A stretch of DNA of 64,000 bases from Mycolicibacterium aichiense (GTDB lineage Bacteria; Actinomycetota; Actinomycetes; Mycobacteriales; Mycobacteriaceae). Of this stretch, positions 28,645 through 39,777 are shown in pieces; the stretch's first letter is position 1; each line of letters begins with the position of its first letter. The stretch is from contig NZ_AP022561.1 of the NCBI RefSeq assembly GCF_010726245.1, forward strand, positions 1,860,001-1,924,000, written 5' to 3'. The notes beneath the pieces are model-generated. The model had not been told where the DNA came from and did no database searches. It saw only the letters and a list, made by a program, of their open reading frames with translations. The translations under genes were made by a program, and so were the position numbers.

Positions 28645-29692
28645 GGTCCACACGTTTCAACGCGGCCACGTCATCGGCGCCGCAGCCGTGCAGGCAGACA
28701 CGCAGCTCTTCGACGAAGCCATGCAACGCTTCCAGCGCGGCGGCCGGTGACTCGATGGCCGGGGCCAGCAGCGGTCGGGCCAAAGCGACCACATCGGCAC
28801 CCAACGCCAGTGCCTTTGCGGCATCGACCCCGGTGCGGATGCCGCCGGAGGCCATCAGGGGCATGCCCGGCAGGGTGGCCCGAACTTCGGTGAGGGCCTG
28901 CGCGGTCGGGACCCCCCACTCGGCGACCGCCGGGTAGCGCACCTCGCCGTAGCGCACCAGCTGTTCGACCCGGGCCCACGACGTCCCACCGGCTCCGGCG
29001 ACGTCGACCGCCGCGATCGGCAGGTCCCGCAGCCGCTCGGCAGCAGCAGCCCCGATCCCGTGGCCGACCTCCTTGACCAGGATCGGGTAGGGCAGCGCTT
29101 CGGCCAGCGTGCGCAATCGCTCCAGCGAGCCGCTGAAGTCGGTGTCGCCGTTGGCCTGCATCGCCTCCTGGAGGGGATTGGTGTGAACGGCAAGTGCGTT
29201 GGCGCCGATCCGGTCCAGCGCCGCCGCGATCTTGGGCACCGCGGCATCGGAGAGCTGAGCCAGCCCGATGTTGCCGACCAACAGGACATCGGGGGCGAGG
29301 TCGCGCACGTCGAAGGATGCCGCCACAGTGCCGTCGGGGTCGTCGAGCATGATGCGCTGCGAACCCAGCATCATGCCGATCCCGAGCTTCTGCGCGGCCT
29401 CGGCGAGATTGCGATTGATCGTGCGGGACAGCTCGGCCCCGCCGGTCATCGCCCCGACCAGAACCGGCGCGCGCAGCTGCGCGCCGAGGAAGCTGGTCCC
29501 GAGGTCGACCGTGCCGAGGTTGGTCTGGGTCAGGGCGTTGTACGCAAGTCGGTAGCGCTCGAAGCCGGTCGTCACGGTCTCGTATTGCACCGGCCCGTGA
29601 AGGCAGGCGTCGATGTGGCGCAGCTTGCGGCTCGCCATACCGATTCCCAGGTCGCTTCGCTCCTGCCCGATTCCCGCGTCGTCCGTCGTCAC
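28628..29692 (-). CDS. fni: Type 2 isopentenyl-diphosphate delta-isomerase (FMN-dependent)
   Basis: FMN/NAD(P)H-dependent isomerase interconverting IPP and DMAPP, the primer for carotenoids, menaquinone and polyprenols. Motifs: [34 protein letters not shown] (substrate site), [17 protein letters not shown] and ASGGIRTG (FMN phosphate site). GTG 29692 gives 354 residues; ATG 29638 gives 336 and starts closer to the conserved region. The extra N-terminus (QERSDLGI) is encoded by the 20-base repeat also found in ung. The gene is convergent with the STAS gene, which suggests, but does not prove, that it belongs to the same accessory block. Confidence 0.93.
   Translation of the reverse strand: MTTDDAGIGQERSDLGIGMASRKLRHIDACLHGPVQYETVTTGFERYRLAYNALTQTNLGTVDLGTSFLGAQLRAPVLVGAMTGGAELSRTINRNLAEAAQKLGIGMMLGSQRIMLDDPDGTVAASFDVRDLAPDVLLVGNIGLAQLSDAAVPKIAAALDRIGANALAVHTNPLQEAMQANGDTDFSGSLERLRTLAEALPYPILVKEVGHGIGAAAAERLRDLPIAAVDVAGAGGTSWARVEQLVRYGEVRYPAVAEWGVPTAQALTEVRATLPGMPLMASGGIRTGVDAAKALALGADVVALARPLLAPAIESPAAALEALHGFVEELRVCLHGCGADDVAALKRVDLTHLG
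29650..29669 (-). repeat. 20-base dispersed repeat at the start of the isomerase gene
   Basis: The reverse complement is CGGGCAGGAGCGAAGCGACC, identical to 2464-2483 in ung. Read with the GTG 29692 start it encodes QERSD in the same frame as in ung. It lies between the two candidate start codons. Confidence 0.8.
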
Positions 29693-29715
29693 GAGATACC
29701 CCGTACCCCAGGGGT

Positions 29716-29736
29716 GGCGCGGACCATCCCCGCGCC
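29716..29736. promoter_or_regulatory. Inverted repeat in the fni/ftsY divergent promoter
   Basis: GGCGCGG (29716-29722) and CCGCGCC (29730-29736) form a 7-base inverted repeat separated by 7 bases. It lies just upstream of AACAAT (29741-29746), a possible -10 that is 6 bases before the ftsY GTG. Confidence 0.3.
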
Positions 29737-29752
29737 CTGAAACAATGGCACG

Positions 29753-31108
29753 GTGTCAGAGGGTCTCTGGATCGCTATCGCGGTCATCGCCGTCCTGGTC
29801 GTTGCTGCACTCATCATCGGTCTGGTCCGCTATCGGCGGCGCCAAATCAGTCTGCGCCGCAGCTCAGAGAGTCCCACACCAATTGACCGATCCGGCGGCT
29901 ACAGCGCGTCGAGCGGCATTTCGTTCACACAATCGTCAGTAACGACCGCGCCGCCCCCAGCGCCTGCGGCGCCGCCCACGATCGACACCACGGGCCTGCC
30001 CGGGGTCGGCGACGATGCCGCACTGCCGCGCGACTCCGTCAAGCGCCCCATCGAAGATGTGCGGCTGCCCGAACCGCCGGTGGCCGAACCGCCCGCTGCC
30101 GCCGAGACCGTCGTCGACGAGCCTGCTGTCGAGCCGACCCCCGCGCCCGCCGAGGTCACGCCGACCGCGCCCGACCTCAGCGGGATCGCGCCGACCGAAG
30201 GCCGCCTCGAGCGCCTCCGCGGCCGGCTCGCCAAGTCGCAGAACGCCCTGGGCCGCAGCATGCTCGGTCTGCTCGGCGGCGGCGACCTCGACGAGGAGTC
30301 CTGGGAAGAGGTCGAGGACACCCTGCTGATCGCCGACCTGGGCCCGGTGGTGACCAGCTCGGTGATCGAGCAGCTGCGCAGCAGGCTGGCCGCAGCCACT
30401 GTGCGCACCGAGGCCGACGCCCGCGCGGTCCTGCGGGACGTGCTGATCTCCGAACTCGACCCGGGGCTCGACCGCTCCATCAAGGCGCTGCCGCACGCCG
30501 ACAAGCCGTCGGTTCTGTTGGTCGTCGGCGTGAACGGAACGGGCAAGACGACGACGGTGGGCAAGCTGGCCCGCGTGCTGGTCGCCGACGGGCGCCGGGT
30601 GGTCCTCGGCGCGGCCGATACGTTCCGCGCGGCCGCCGCCGACCAGTTGCAGAGCTGGGCGTCGCGGGTCGGGGCCGACGTCGTCCGCGGCCCCGAGGGC
30701 GCCGACCCGGCGTCGGTGGCATTCGACGCGGTGGACAAAGGAATCGAGGCCGGCGCCGACGTCGTCGTCATCGACACCGCCGGGCGCCTGCACACCAAGA
30801 CCGGCCTGATGGACGAGCTCGGCAAGGTCAAGCGAGTGGTGAGCAAACGTGCGGCGGTCGACGAGGTCTTGCTGGTGCTCGACGCGACGATCGGCCAGAA
30901 CGGTCTGGCGCAGGCCCGGGTCTTCGCCGAGGTCGTCGACATCACTGGACTGGTGCTCACCAAACTCGACGGGACTGCCAAGGGCGGCATCGTATTTAGG
31001 GTTCAGCAGGAGCTCGGGGTGCCGGTTAAGCTCGTCGGATTGGGCGAAGGCCCCGACGATCTCGCACCGTTCGAGCCGGCCGCATTCGTCGACGCGCTGC
31101 TCGGCTAG
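29753..31108 (+). CDS. ftsY: Signal recognition particle receptor FtsY
   Basis: SRP GTPase of 451 residues at the membrane. One N-terminal transmembrane helix (about residues 4-24), a Pro/Ala/Glu-rich acidic linker to about residue 145, then the N domain ([17 protein letters not shown]) and G domain: [17 protein letters not shown] (P-loop), [28 protein letters not shown], and [14 protein letters not shown] at the C-terminus. GTG 29753. It pairs with Ffh, encoded about 4.5 kb downstream. Confidence 0.96.
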   Translation: MSEGLWIAIAVIAVLVVAALIIGLVRYRRRQISLRRSSESPTPIDRSGGYSASSGISFTQSSVTTAPPPAPAAPPTIDTTGLPGVGDDAALPRDSVKRPIEDVRLPEPPVAEPPAAAETVVDEPAVEPTPAPAEVTPTAPDLSGIAPTEGRLERLRGRLAKSQNALGRSMLGLLGGGDLDEESWEEVEDTLLIADLGPVVTSSVIEQLRSRLAAATVRTEADARAVLRDVLISELDPGLDRSIKALPHADKPSVLLVVGVNGTGKTTTVGKLARVLVADGRRVVLGAADTFRAAAADQLQSWASRVGADVVRGPEGADPASVAFDAVDKGIEAGADVVVIDTAGRLHTKTGLMDELGKVKRVVSKRAAVDEVLLVLDATIGQNGLAQARVFAEVVDITGLVLTKLDGTAKGGIVFRVQQELGVPVKLVGLGEGPDDLAPFEPAAFVDALLG

Positions 31109-31145
31109 TCCCGGAAATCGTTCTGAGCGGCACGAATTGCGGGAT

Positions 31146-31161
31146 GTAACACCCGCGAAAC
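31146..31161 (+). promoter_or_regulatory. GlnR box 1 upstream of amt
   Basis: GTAAC-ACCCGC-GAAAC fits the GlnR half-site pair GTNAC-N6-GAAAC exactly. GlnR controls the amt-glnB-glnD genes under nitrogen limitation in mycobacteria. Confidence 0.72.
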
Positions 31162-31177
31162 GAATACTGCCGATCCG

Positions 31178-31193
31178 TTCACATATGCGAAAC
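31178..31193 (+). promoter_or_regulatory. GlnR box 2 upstream of amt
   Basis: TTCAC-ATATGC-GAAAC matches GTNAC-N6-GAAAC in 9 of the 10 half-site positions, counting N as matched. It starts 32 bases after box 1, about three helical turns, so both boxes face the same side of the DNA. A further isolated GAAAC is at 31211-31215. Confidence 0.6.
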
Positions 31194-31285
31194 ACCTAGG
31201 CGTCTTAGCTGAAACAACCACTGCGCATTGTCTTGGCCTAGGTCAACGGTGCCTAACCGTGGCATGGGTGAAGGAGAAACTGCGA

Positions 31286-32985
<1,700 letters not shown>

Positions 32986-33059
32986 CGCAGACGTTGTGAG
33001 GTTCCTTCGCGGCCGCACCGAATAAGCGTTAGTCGAGCGTCGGCCGTTGGAGGACTGAG

Positions 33060-35543
33060 ATGACAAAGCAATCAAGAGATTCCGCCGCCGGCGCCTCCCG
33101 ATGGGAGGCACCGGCGGCGGGTTCGTCGAAACCCGCGAAAGACCTGGCCGCGGCCAACAAGCAACTGCTGGAAGGCGGTCAGCGCCACCTGGATTCGGCG
33201 GCCTTGCGCGACGCGCTGCTGGATCTGCATGAATTCTGGCTCACCACCAAGGCCACCGAGATCGGTATCACGGCCACCAGTGGGTTCGCCATCGTCGCCA
33301 CCGGCGGCCTCGGCCGCCGCGAGTTCGTACCGTATTCCGACCTCGACCTGATGCTGCTGCACGACAACATGCCGGTCGACATCGTGACCCAAGTGGCCGA
33401 ACTGCTCTGGTACCCCTTGTGGGACGCCAACATTCGACTGGACCACAGTGTCCGCACGGTGCCCGAAGCGCTCGCGGTGGCCAATGAGGACATCTCGGCC
33501 GGGCTCGCGATGCTCGAAGCGCGGCACATCGCCGGGGACGCCGAGCTGTCCCAGCTGTTGATCGGCGGCGCGCGACGGCAATGGCGCACCGGGATCGCCT
33601 CCCGGTTCGACGAGCTCGTCGACCTCACGCAGTCGCGCTGGCAGCGCAGCGGGCAGATCGCGCACCGCGCGGAACCCGACCTCAAATGCGGCCGGGGCGG
33701 GCTGCGCGACGTTCAGCTGCTCAACGCTCTGGCGATCGCGCAACTGGCGGATGTGTACCCGAGTCACTCGCTGGTGTCGCCGACCGGCTCACTCGGCGGC
33801 GCGCACCTGGCGCTGCTCAACGTGCGCACCGAACTGCACCGGTCGTCCAAACGCGGCCGTGACCAACTGCTGGCCCAGTTCGCCGACGAGATCGGCGCGG
33901 CCCTGCGCATCGGTGATCGCTTCGATCTTGCCCGGGTGCTCTCCGATGCGGCGCGCACCATCAGCTACTATGTGGATGCCGGGCTCCGGACCGCGGCCAA
34001 TGCCCTTCCCAAGCGCGGTCTTTCGGTGCTGCGGCGGCCGACCCGTCGCCCGCTGGACGAAGGGGTGGTGGAATTCGCCGGGGAGGTGATCCTGGCCCGG
34101 GACGCCCGGCCGGAACGCGATCCCGGCCTGATCCTGCGGGTCGCGGCGGCTTCGGCGACCACCGGACTGCCGATGTCGGCGTCGACGCTGAACAGACTGG
34201 CCGCGTCCGCCCCCGAGCTGCGCACGCCGTGGCCGCGCGATGCGCTCAAGGACCTGCTGGTGCTGCTGGCCGCGGGCCCGACGACGGTGGCCACCATCGA
34301 GGCGCTCGACCGCACCGGGTTGTGGGGACGGTTGTTCCCGGAGTGGGGAGCTGTTCGCGACCTGCCGCCCCGCGACGTCGTTCACATCTGGACCGTCGAC
34401 CGCCATCTCGTCGAGACGGTCTCGCGGGCAAGCACATTCACCACGCGGGTGTCTCGCCCCGACCTGTTGGTGCTGGGCGCTCTGCTGCACGACATCGGCA
34501 AGGGTCGCGGCGGGGACCACAGTGTCATCGGTGCCGAGCTGGCCGTGCAGGTCGGCACCCGGTTGGGTTTGTGGCCGTCCGATATCGACGTGCTGTCGGC
34601 GATCGTGCGTTACCACCTGCTGCTGCCGGACGTCGCGACGCGCCGGGACCTGCAGGATCCCAAGACGATCTCCGGTGTCATCGACGCACTCGGGGGCGAC
34701 CCGGTGCTGCTCGAGCTGCTCGATGCCCTCGCCGAGGCGGATTCGCTGGCGACCGGGCCCGGGGTGTGGGGAGACTGGAAGGCCTCGCTGATCGGCGATC
34801 TGGTCCGACGCTGCCGGCTGATGCTGGCCGGCGAGCCGCAACCGCACGCGGATCCGATTGATCCGCAACATATTTCACTGGCCGCTGACGGCGGCGTGCA
34901 CGTCGAGATGACGCCGGGGGACAGCGTGCACACCTTCAACGTCACGATGATCGCGCCGGACCGGCGCGGCTTGTTGTCGAAGGCGGCCGGGGTGCTGGCG
35001 CTCAACTCGCTGCGCGTGCATTCAGCGTCGGTCAACAGCACCGGTGGTGCGGCGATCAACACCTTCGTGGTGTCACCGCGCTTCGGTGCCCCGCCCGCGG
35101 CGGAACTTCTCCGGCAGCAGTTCATCCTTGCGCTCAGCGGCGAACTCGACGTGATGTCGGCTCTGGAGAAGCGCGACGCCGACGCCGCCCAGTACGGCAC
35201 CGGCCGGGTGGGGGAGCACAAGCCCGCCGTGCCGATCAACGCCGTGCCCGCCCCACCGCGCATTCTGTGGCACGACGGCAGCGAGGAGGGCAGGCTGATC
35301 GTCGAAATCCGCACCACCGATCGCGCCGGGCTGCTCGCGACGCTCACCGGCGTGCTGGAGCGGACCGGCGCGGACATCGCCTGGGCCAAGATCACCACCC
35401 TGGGATCGTCGGTGGTCGACGCGTTCGGCATCTCGGTCCCGGCGTCGGTATCGGTCGACGAGGCGCGCAGGCGACTGGAGAACGACCTCTATGCGGTGCT
35501 GCCGACGCCGCCACCCGCCAAGCCGGTCGAAGCAGCCGGTTAG
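33060..35543 (+). CDS. glnD: PII nucleotidylyltransferase GlnD
   Basis: Bifunctional enzyme of 827 residues that adds or removes a nucleotidyl group on PII. Order: nucleotidyltransferase domain ([24 protein letters not shown]-x-G-R-x-E and D-x-D motifs, about residues 80-200), helical linker, HD domain ([21 protein letters not shown], about 475-500) and two C-terminal ACT domains ([36 protein letters not shown]) that sense glutamine. ATG 33060 follows AGGA. A very stable hairpin lies 22 bases into the coding sequence (33082-33120). Confidence 0.95.
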   Translation: MTKQSRDSAAGASRWEAPAAGSSKPAKDLAAANKQLLEGGQRHLDSAALRDALLDLHEFWLTTKATEIGITATSGFAIVATGGLGRREFVPYSDLDLMLLHDNMPVDIVTQVAELLWYPLWDANIRLDHSVRTVPEALAVANEDISAGLAMLEARHIAGDAELSQLLIGGARRQWRTGIASRFDELVDLTQSRWQRSGQIAHRAEPDLKCGRGGLRDVQLLNALAIAQLADVYPSHSLVSPTGSLGGAHLALLNVRTELHRSSKRGRDQLLAQFADEIGAALRIGDRFDLARVLSDAARTISYYVDAGLRTAANALPKRGLSVLRRPTRRPLDEGVVEFAGEVILARDARPERDPGLILRVAAASATTGLPMSASTLNRLAASAPELRTPWPRDALKDLLVLLAAGPTTVATIEALDRTGLWGRLFPEWGAVRDLPPRDVVHIWTVDRHLVETVSRASTFTTRVSRPDLLVLGALLHDIGKGRGGDHSVIGAELAVQVGTRLGLWPSDIDVLSAIVRYHLLLPDVATRRDLQDPKTISGVIDALGGDPVLLELLDALAEADSLATGPGVWGDWKASLIGDLVRRCRLMLAGEPQPHADPIDPQHISLAADGGVHVEMTPGDSVHTFNVTMIAPDRRGLLSKAAGVLALNSLRVHSASVNSTGGAAINTFVVSPRFGAPPAAELLRQQFILALSGELDVMSALEKRDADAAQYGTGRVGEHKPAVPINAVPAPPRILWHDGSEEGRLIVEIRTTDRAGLLATLTGVLERTGADIAWAKITTLGSSVVDAFGISVPASVSVDEARRRLENDLYAVLPTPPPAKPVEAAG
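33082..33120 (+). repeat. Long hairpin inside the 5' end of glnD
   Basis: Left arm CCGCCGCCGG-C-GCCTCCC (33082-33099), loop GAT, right arm GGGAGGC-A-CCGGCGGCGG (33103-33120): 17 pairs with a single C/A mismatch. It falls at codons 8-20 of glnD. There is no U-tract, so it is not a classical terminator. It could slow ribosomes or RNA polymerase, or act as a block to decay between glnB and glnD. Confidence 0.75.
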
Positions 35544-35626
35544 TCCCACGCGAAACCGACACCATGGTTGTGGTTGGACAAGCGGGCGCGACCATGGCGT
35601 CGATCTCGGCGCCCGACTCCGCCCGC

Positions 35627-35632
35627 TAGGCT
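35627..35632 (+). promoter_or_regulatory. Putative leaderless -10 element for ffh
   Basis: TAGGCT ends 6 bases before the GTG start of ffh at 35639; no ribosome binding site is visible. Confidence 0.4.
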
Positions 35633-35638
35633 TACTGC

Positions 35639-37204
35639 GTGTTTGAATCCCTGTCCGATCGGTTGACCGGTGCACTTACGGGCCTGCGCGGCAAAGGTCG
35701 GCTGACCGACGCCGACATCGACGCCACCACACGTGAGATCCGGCTGGCACTGCTCGAGGCCGACGTCTCGCTGCCGGTCGTGCGCGCCTTCGTCAACCGC
35801 ATCAAGGAGCGTGCCCGCGGCGCCGAGGTCTCCGGAGCGCTCAACCCCGCCCAGCAGGTCGTCAAGATCGTCAACGAGGAGCTCATCGGCATCCTCGGCG
35901 GGGAGACCCGGCAGCTGGCCTTCGCCAAGAACCCGCCGACGGTCATCATGCTGGCCGGCCTGCAGGGCGCCGGTAAGACGACCCTGGCCGGCAAGCTGGC
36001 CAAGTGGCTCAAGGGCCAGGGCCACACCCCGCTGCTGGTGGCTTGCGATCTGCAGCGGCCCGGCGCGGTCAACCAGCTCAAGATCGTCGGCGAGCGCGCC
36101 GGCGTCAATGTCTTCGCTCCGCATCCGGGCACCGCACCCGACGCCGCCGATACCGAGGGTGCCGGACCCGGTGATCCGGTCGCGGTCGCCGCCGCCGGCC
36201 TGGCCGAGGCGCAGAGCAAGCATTTCGACGTCGTTATCGTCGACACCGCCGGCCGGCTGGGCATCGACGAGGTGCTCATGGAGCAGGCCTCCGCGATCCG
36301 CGACGCCGTGCACCCCGACGAGACGCTGTTCGTCCTCGACGCGATGATCGGTCAGGACGCGGTGGCCACCGCCGAAGCCTTCGGTTCCGGTGTCGGATTC
36401 ACCGGCGTCGTGCTGACCAAGCTCGACGGCGACGCCCGCGGTGGTGCGGCCCTGTCGGTCCGCGAGGTGACCGGCGTGCCGATCCTGTTCGCGTCGACCG
36501 GTGAGAAGCTAGAAGACTTCGATGTCTTCCATCCCGACCGGATGGCCAGCCGGATTCTCGGCATGGGCGACGTGCTGAGCCTGATCGAACAGGCCGAGCA
36601 GGTCTTCGATCAGCAGAAGGCCGAGGAAGCCGCCGCCAAGATCGGCTCCGGAGAGCTGACGCTGGAGGACTTCCTCGAGCAGATGCTGATGATCCGCAAG
36701 ATGGGCCCGATCGGCAACCTGCTGGGCATGCTGCCCGGTGCGGGCCAGATGAAGGACGCGCTGGCCACCGTCGACGACAAACAGCTCGACCGGCTGCAGG
36801 CGATCATCCGCGGCATGACGCCGCAGGAGCGAGCCGACCCGAAGATCATCAACGCCTCGCGCCGACTGCGCATCGCCAACGGCTCCGGTGTCACGGTGTC
36901 CGAGGTCAACCAGCTCGTCGATCGCTTCTTCGAGGCGCGAAAGATGATGTCGCAGATGGCCGGTGCGATGGGCATGCCGTTCGGGCGCCGTTCATCGAAG
37001 AAGGCGGCCAAGGGCAAGAACAAGCAGGCAGGCAAGAAGAAGGGCGGGCGTGGGCCGACGCCGCCGAAGGCAAATCCGTTGCTCGCCGGCGCCATGCCCG
37101 GTGGCTTCCCGGACCTGTCCGGAATGCCCGACGGCCTCAACGAATTGCCGCCCGGCCTTGCTGACTTCGATCTGTCCAAGCTGAAGTTCCCGGGCAAGAG
37201 CTAG
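35639..37204 (+). CDS. ffh: Signal recognition particle protein Ffh
   Basis: SRP54 GTPase of 521 residues that binds signal peptides of nascent membrane proteins together with 4.5S RNA. N domain (1 to about 95), G domain with MLAGLQGAGKTTLAGKLA, DLQRPGAVNQL, DTAGRLGIDE, TKLDGDARGGAAL, FASTGEKLEDF, then the Met-rich M domain (FLEQMLMIRKMGPIGNLLGMLPG; KMMSQMAGAMGM) and a Lys-rich tail (SSKKAAKGKNKQAGKKKGG) with a Pro/Gly end. The amidohydrolase gene begins 1 base after the stop. Confidence 0.97.
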   Translation: MFESLSDRLTGALTGLRGKGRLTDADIDATTREIRLALLEADVSLPVVRAFVNRIKERARGAEVSGALNPAQQVVKIVNEELIGILGGETRQLAFAKNPPTVIMLAGLQGAGKTTLAGKLAKWLKGQGHTPLLVACDLQRPGAVNQLKIVGERAGVNVFAPHPGTAPDAADTEGAGPGDPVAVAAAGLAEAQSKHFDVVIVDTAGRLGIDEVLMEQASAIRDAVHPDETLFVLDAMIGQDAVATAEAFGSGVGFTGVVLTKLDGDARGGAALSVREVTGVPILFASTGEKLEDFDVFHPDRMASRILGMGDVLSLIEQAEQVFDQQKAEEAAAKIGSGELTLEDFLEQMLMIRKMGPIGNLLGMLPGAGQMKDALATVDDKQLDRLQAIIRGMTPQERADPKIINASRRLRIANGSGVTVSEVNQLVDRFFEARKMMSQMAGAMGMPFGRRSSKKAAKGKNKQAGKKKGGRGPTPPKANPLLAGAMPGGFPDLSGMPDGLNELPPGLADFDLSKLKFPGKS

Positions 37205-37205
37205 C

Positions 37206-38273
37206 GTGCGGCTCCACGTTCGGGGCCGCGGCCTGCCCGACGGTCAGATCGTGGAGTGGTGGATCGTCGACGGCGTTCTGTCCGCCGAGCCGGTCGTCGA
37301 CGCCGAGACCATCTTTGACGGCGGCTGGATCCTGCCCGGTCTGGTCGACGCCCACTGCCACGTCGGGCTCGGCGACGATGGCGAGATCCCGCTGGACGAG
37401 GCGATCGCCCAAGCCGAGCGCGAACGTGAGGTCGGCGCGCTGCTGCTGCGCGACTGCGGATCGCCGACCGACACCCGCAGCCTCGACGATCACCACGACC
37501 TGCCGCGGATCGTCCGGGCCGGACGGCATCTGGCCCGCCCCAAACGCTATTCGCGCGGCTTCGCCATCGAACTCGAGGACGAGTGGCAGCTGCCCGAGGC
37601 ACTGGCCGCCCAGGCTCGCGCCGGCGATGGATGGGTCAAGCTGGTCGGCGACTGGATCGACCGCTCGGTGGGGGACCTGGCGCCGCTGTGGTCCGACGAC
37701 GTGCTGCGCGCGGCGATCGCCGCCGTCCACGACGAGGGCGCGCGGGTCACCGCGCATGTATTCAGCGAGGACGCATTACCCGGATTGATCGGTGCGGGCA
37801 TCGACTGCATCGAGCACGGCACCGGGCTGACCGACGACACCATCGCGATGATGGTCGAGCACGGCACCGCGCTGGTGCCCACGTTGATCAATATCGAAAA
37901 CTTCCCCGGATTTGCCGACGCTGCAAGCAAATACCCGACGTACGCCACCCACATGCGCGAGCTCTATGCGAGCTGCTACCCGCGGGTGGCCGCGGCCAGG
38001 GAAGCAGGTGTGCCGATCTACGCGGGCAGCGACGCGGGCAGCACGATCGTCCACGGCCGGATCGCCGACGAGGTCGAAGCACTGAAGCGCATCGGGATGA
38101 ACCCGACCGACGCGCTCGGCGCGGCGTGCTGGGATGCGCGCCGGTGGTTGGGCAGGCCCGTTCTCGACGACGGCGCGCCGGCGGATCTGGTGTGCTACAC
38201 CGAGGATCCGCGCGGCGGCGCCGACGTCTTGTCCAACCCCGACCGGGTGATCCTGCGCGGCCGGGTGTACTAG
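37206..38273 (+). CDS. Amidohydrolase-superfamily protein (Rv2915c-like)
   Basis: Metal-dependent hydrolase of 355 residues. LPGLVDAHCHVGLGDDG is the N-terminal metal-binding HxH motif, WVKLVGDW carries the bridging Lys, VTAHVFSE and CIEHGTGL the later metal His residues, and YAGSDAG the catalytic Asp. The substrate cannot be inferred; relatives act on cyclic amides and dipeptide-like compounds. GTG 37206 follows the ffh stop immediately, so the two are co-transcribed. Confidence 0.85.
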   Translation: MRLHVRGRGLPDGQIVEWWIVDGVLSAEPVVDAETIFDGGWILPGLVDAHCHVGLGDDGEIPLDEAIAQAEREREVGALLLRDCGSPTDTRSLDDHHDLPRIVRAGRHLARPKRYSRGFAIELEDEWQLPEALAAQARAGDGWVKLVGDWIDRSVGDLAPLWSDDVLRAAIAAVHDEGARVTAHVFSEDALPGLIGAGIDCIEHGTGLTDDTIAMMVEHGTALVPTLINIENFPGFADAASKYPTYATHMRELYASCYPRVAAAREAGVPIYAGSDAGSTIVHGRIADEVEALKRIGMNPTDALGAACWDARRWLGRPVLDDGAPADLVCYTEDPRGGADVLSNPDRVILRGRVY

Positions 38274-38274
38274 A

Positions 38275-39714
38275 TCAGGCGGCGATGGACAGGGTCACGG
38301 TCGCGGCGGGCAACGACGCGTCGGACACGGCCTTCTGAGCGGTGACGAGCCCGAAGTTATCTGCGCCCCACGAATCCATGAATGCCTTGATGGGGATGCC
38401 GACACTGCCCTTGCTCAGATTGCCGTCGTTGAGGTAGACGAGTCCGGCCTTGATGTCGACGCCGGTCACCACGACCATGTGATTGGTTTCGGTTGCGATG
38501 GTGTCGCTGACTTGCCCATTGGCTGCCTTGACGATGGAATCCGCATCGACATCGACCATGGCCGCCTTGCCCTCGGCGAGGGCAGCCGAGAGGGCAGTCA
38601 GTGCCCGGTTTCCGTCCGCTGCCTTGACCTCTGCCGCCTCTTTCCGCGATTGGCCGCCCCGCGGCGCGGTCTTGTACGTCGTATAGGTCCCGTCGATACC
38701 GAACTGCTTCAACAGGGCTACGCCATCAGTGATCGTCAGCCCAGCGAACTTGGTTTCTGCCTGGGTGCCCAGGTACATCTTTCGCGGCGGGTTCGACACA
38801 CTGGTCGTGTTCTTCGCCAGCGTGATCATGTACTGCTCGGTCAGCAAGTTCCCGGTCAGCTGGCCGATGATCCCCGCGTCTGCGACCAGGACACAGCTGT
38901 TGTCGACCTGCTGGTCCTGGTACCACTTCGCGTTCGCGTCGGGAGTCCCGTACTGGCCGGTGCCGGTGACCGCGATCGTGATCGTCTTTTCGACGGTGTC
39001 CGGTTTGGCCGCCCCGAGGGCGACCGCCATCGAGTGCAGCGCGAGTTGGAGCTGGCCCAGCACGCCGGGCAGCTTGGCGGCGCCCCCGTTGCTGACCGCG
39101 ACCGTGAACTGATCGGTGATGCCCGGCGTGATGAGGTCGTTGCGGGCGACGTAGCTGTAATTACCGGTGTTCGGGTCGAAACTCAGTTCGCCGTACTTGG
39201 GTTGCTGGGTGACCTTGTAGGTCAGGCCGAGCCCGTTGTTGCTGGCGCCGTTGATGGCACCCGTGATCTCTTTGTTGTCACCGGTTTGCGCGTTTTGGGT
39301 GGGATGGGCCGATGGCGCTCTGTTGAAGAACGTGTATCGGAGCACCGCCTCCGGTGTCGGCAGCTGCGGTGCCGCGGAGGCTTTGGTCTTGGGCGCGACG
39401 GTGTCCGGAACCAGCGACAGGGACGCCCGAGATGTCGGCGTGCTTGCGGCAGCGCTGGTGGGGCCGGTCTTCGGTGCGAGGTTGGCAGCCGTTCTACGCG
39501 ACGATCCCGTCGAATCATGCTTTGTCGCAGGGGAGTTCGATGCGCCCGAGCTGGCGTGCGACGCTGAGCCGGACGACCCGGTGTCGGCGTAGGCCACTGC
39601 GGTGCCACTGACCACCGCCGCGCCGAGGCCCGCGGCCATCGTGGCTGCGGCGAGCCACGCGGCGAATTTGTGTGCGGCCCTGCGCCTGCGCGTCTGACCC
39701 GTGTTGAAATCCAT
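38275..39714 (-). CDS. Secreted protein with VCBS-like repeat and C39-like cysteine peptidase domain
   Basis: Protein of 479 residues. Signal peptide with basic start (TRRRRAAHK) and cleavage after AYA at residue 43, a Ser/Thr/Ala-rich low-complexity stretch to about residue 120, one VCBS/cadherin-like beta domain (about 145-230; LTYKVTQQPKYGELSF, GNYSYVA), then a papain-like C39 domain. Candidate catalytic residues are Cys274 (DNSCVLV), His412 (TNHMVVVTGV) and an Asn/Asp in YLNDGN. Cell-wall or secreted substrate unknown. ATG 39714 has GGGGAT upstream; TTG 39738 is an alternative. In M. tuberculosis pknI occupies the equivalent place. Confidence 0.8.
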   Translation of the reverse strand: MDFNTGQTRRRRAAHKFAAWLAAATMAAGLGAAVVSGTAVAYADTGSSGSASHASSGASNSPATKHDSTGSSRRTAANLAPKTGPTSAAASTPTSRASLSLVPDTVAPKTKASAAPQLPTPEAVLRYTFFNRAPSAHPTQNAQTGDNKEITGAINGASNNGLGLTYKVTQQPKYGELSFDPNTGNYSYVARNDLITPGITDQFTVAVSNGGAAKLPGVLGQLQLALHSMAVALGAAKPDTVEKTITIAVTGTGQYGTPDANAKWYQDQQVDNSCVLVADAGIIGQLTGNLLTEQYMITLAKNTTSVSNPPRKMYLGTQAETKFAGLTITDGVALLKQFGIDGTYTTYKTAPRGGQSRKEAAEVKAADGNRALTALSAALAEGKAAMVDVDADSIVKAANGQVSDTIATETNHMVVVTGVDIKAGLVYLNDGNLSKGSVGIPIKAFMDSWGADNFGLVTAQKAVSDASLPAATVTLSIAA

Positions 39715-39749
39715 CAACGATCCCCGTCCCGAAACCAACGTTGATAAGA

Positions 39750-39767
39750 ACGGCCGATATCGGCCGT
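39750..39767. promoter_or_regulatory. 18-base perfect palindrome upstream of the secreted peptidase gene
   Basis: ACGGCCGATATCGGCCGT is a perfect palindrome at the predicted transcription start (about 39765) of the minus-strand peptidase gene; TACTCT (complement of 39772-39777) is a good -10. It would suit a dimeric repressor. It could also act as a hairpin in the mRNA leader. Confidence 0.55.
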
Positions 39768-39777
39768 CCTGAGAGTA

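Noticed and set aside
33082..33120. Rho-independent terminator between glnB and glnD
   Set aside because: The stem is strong, but it lies inside the glnD reading frame and has no U-tract, so it is recorded only as a hairpin.
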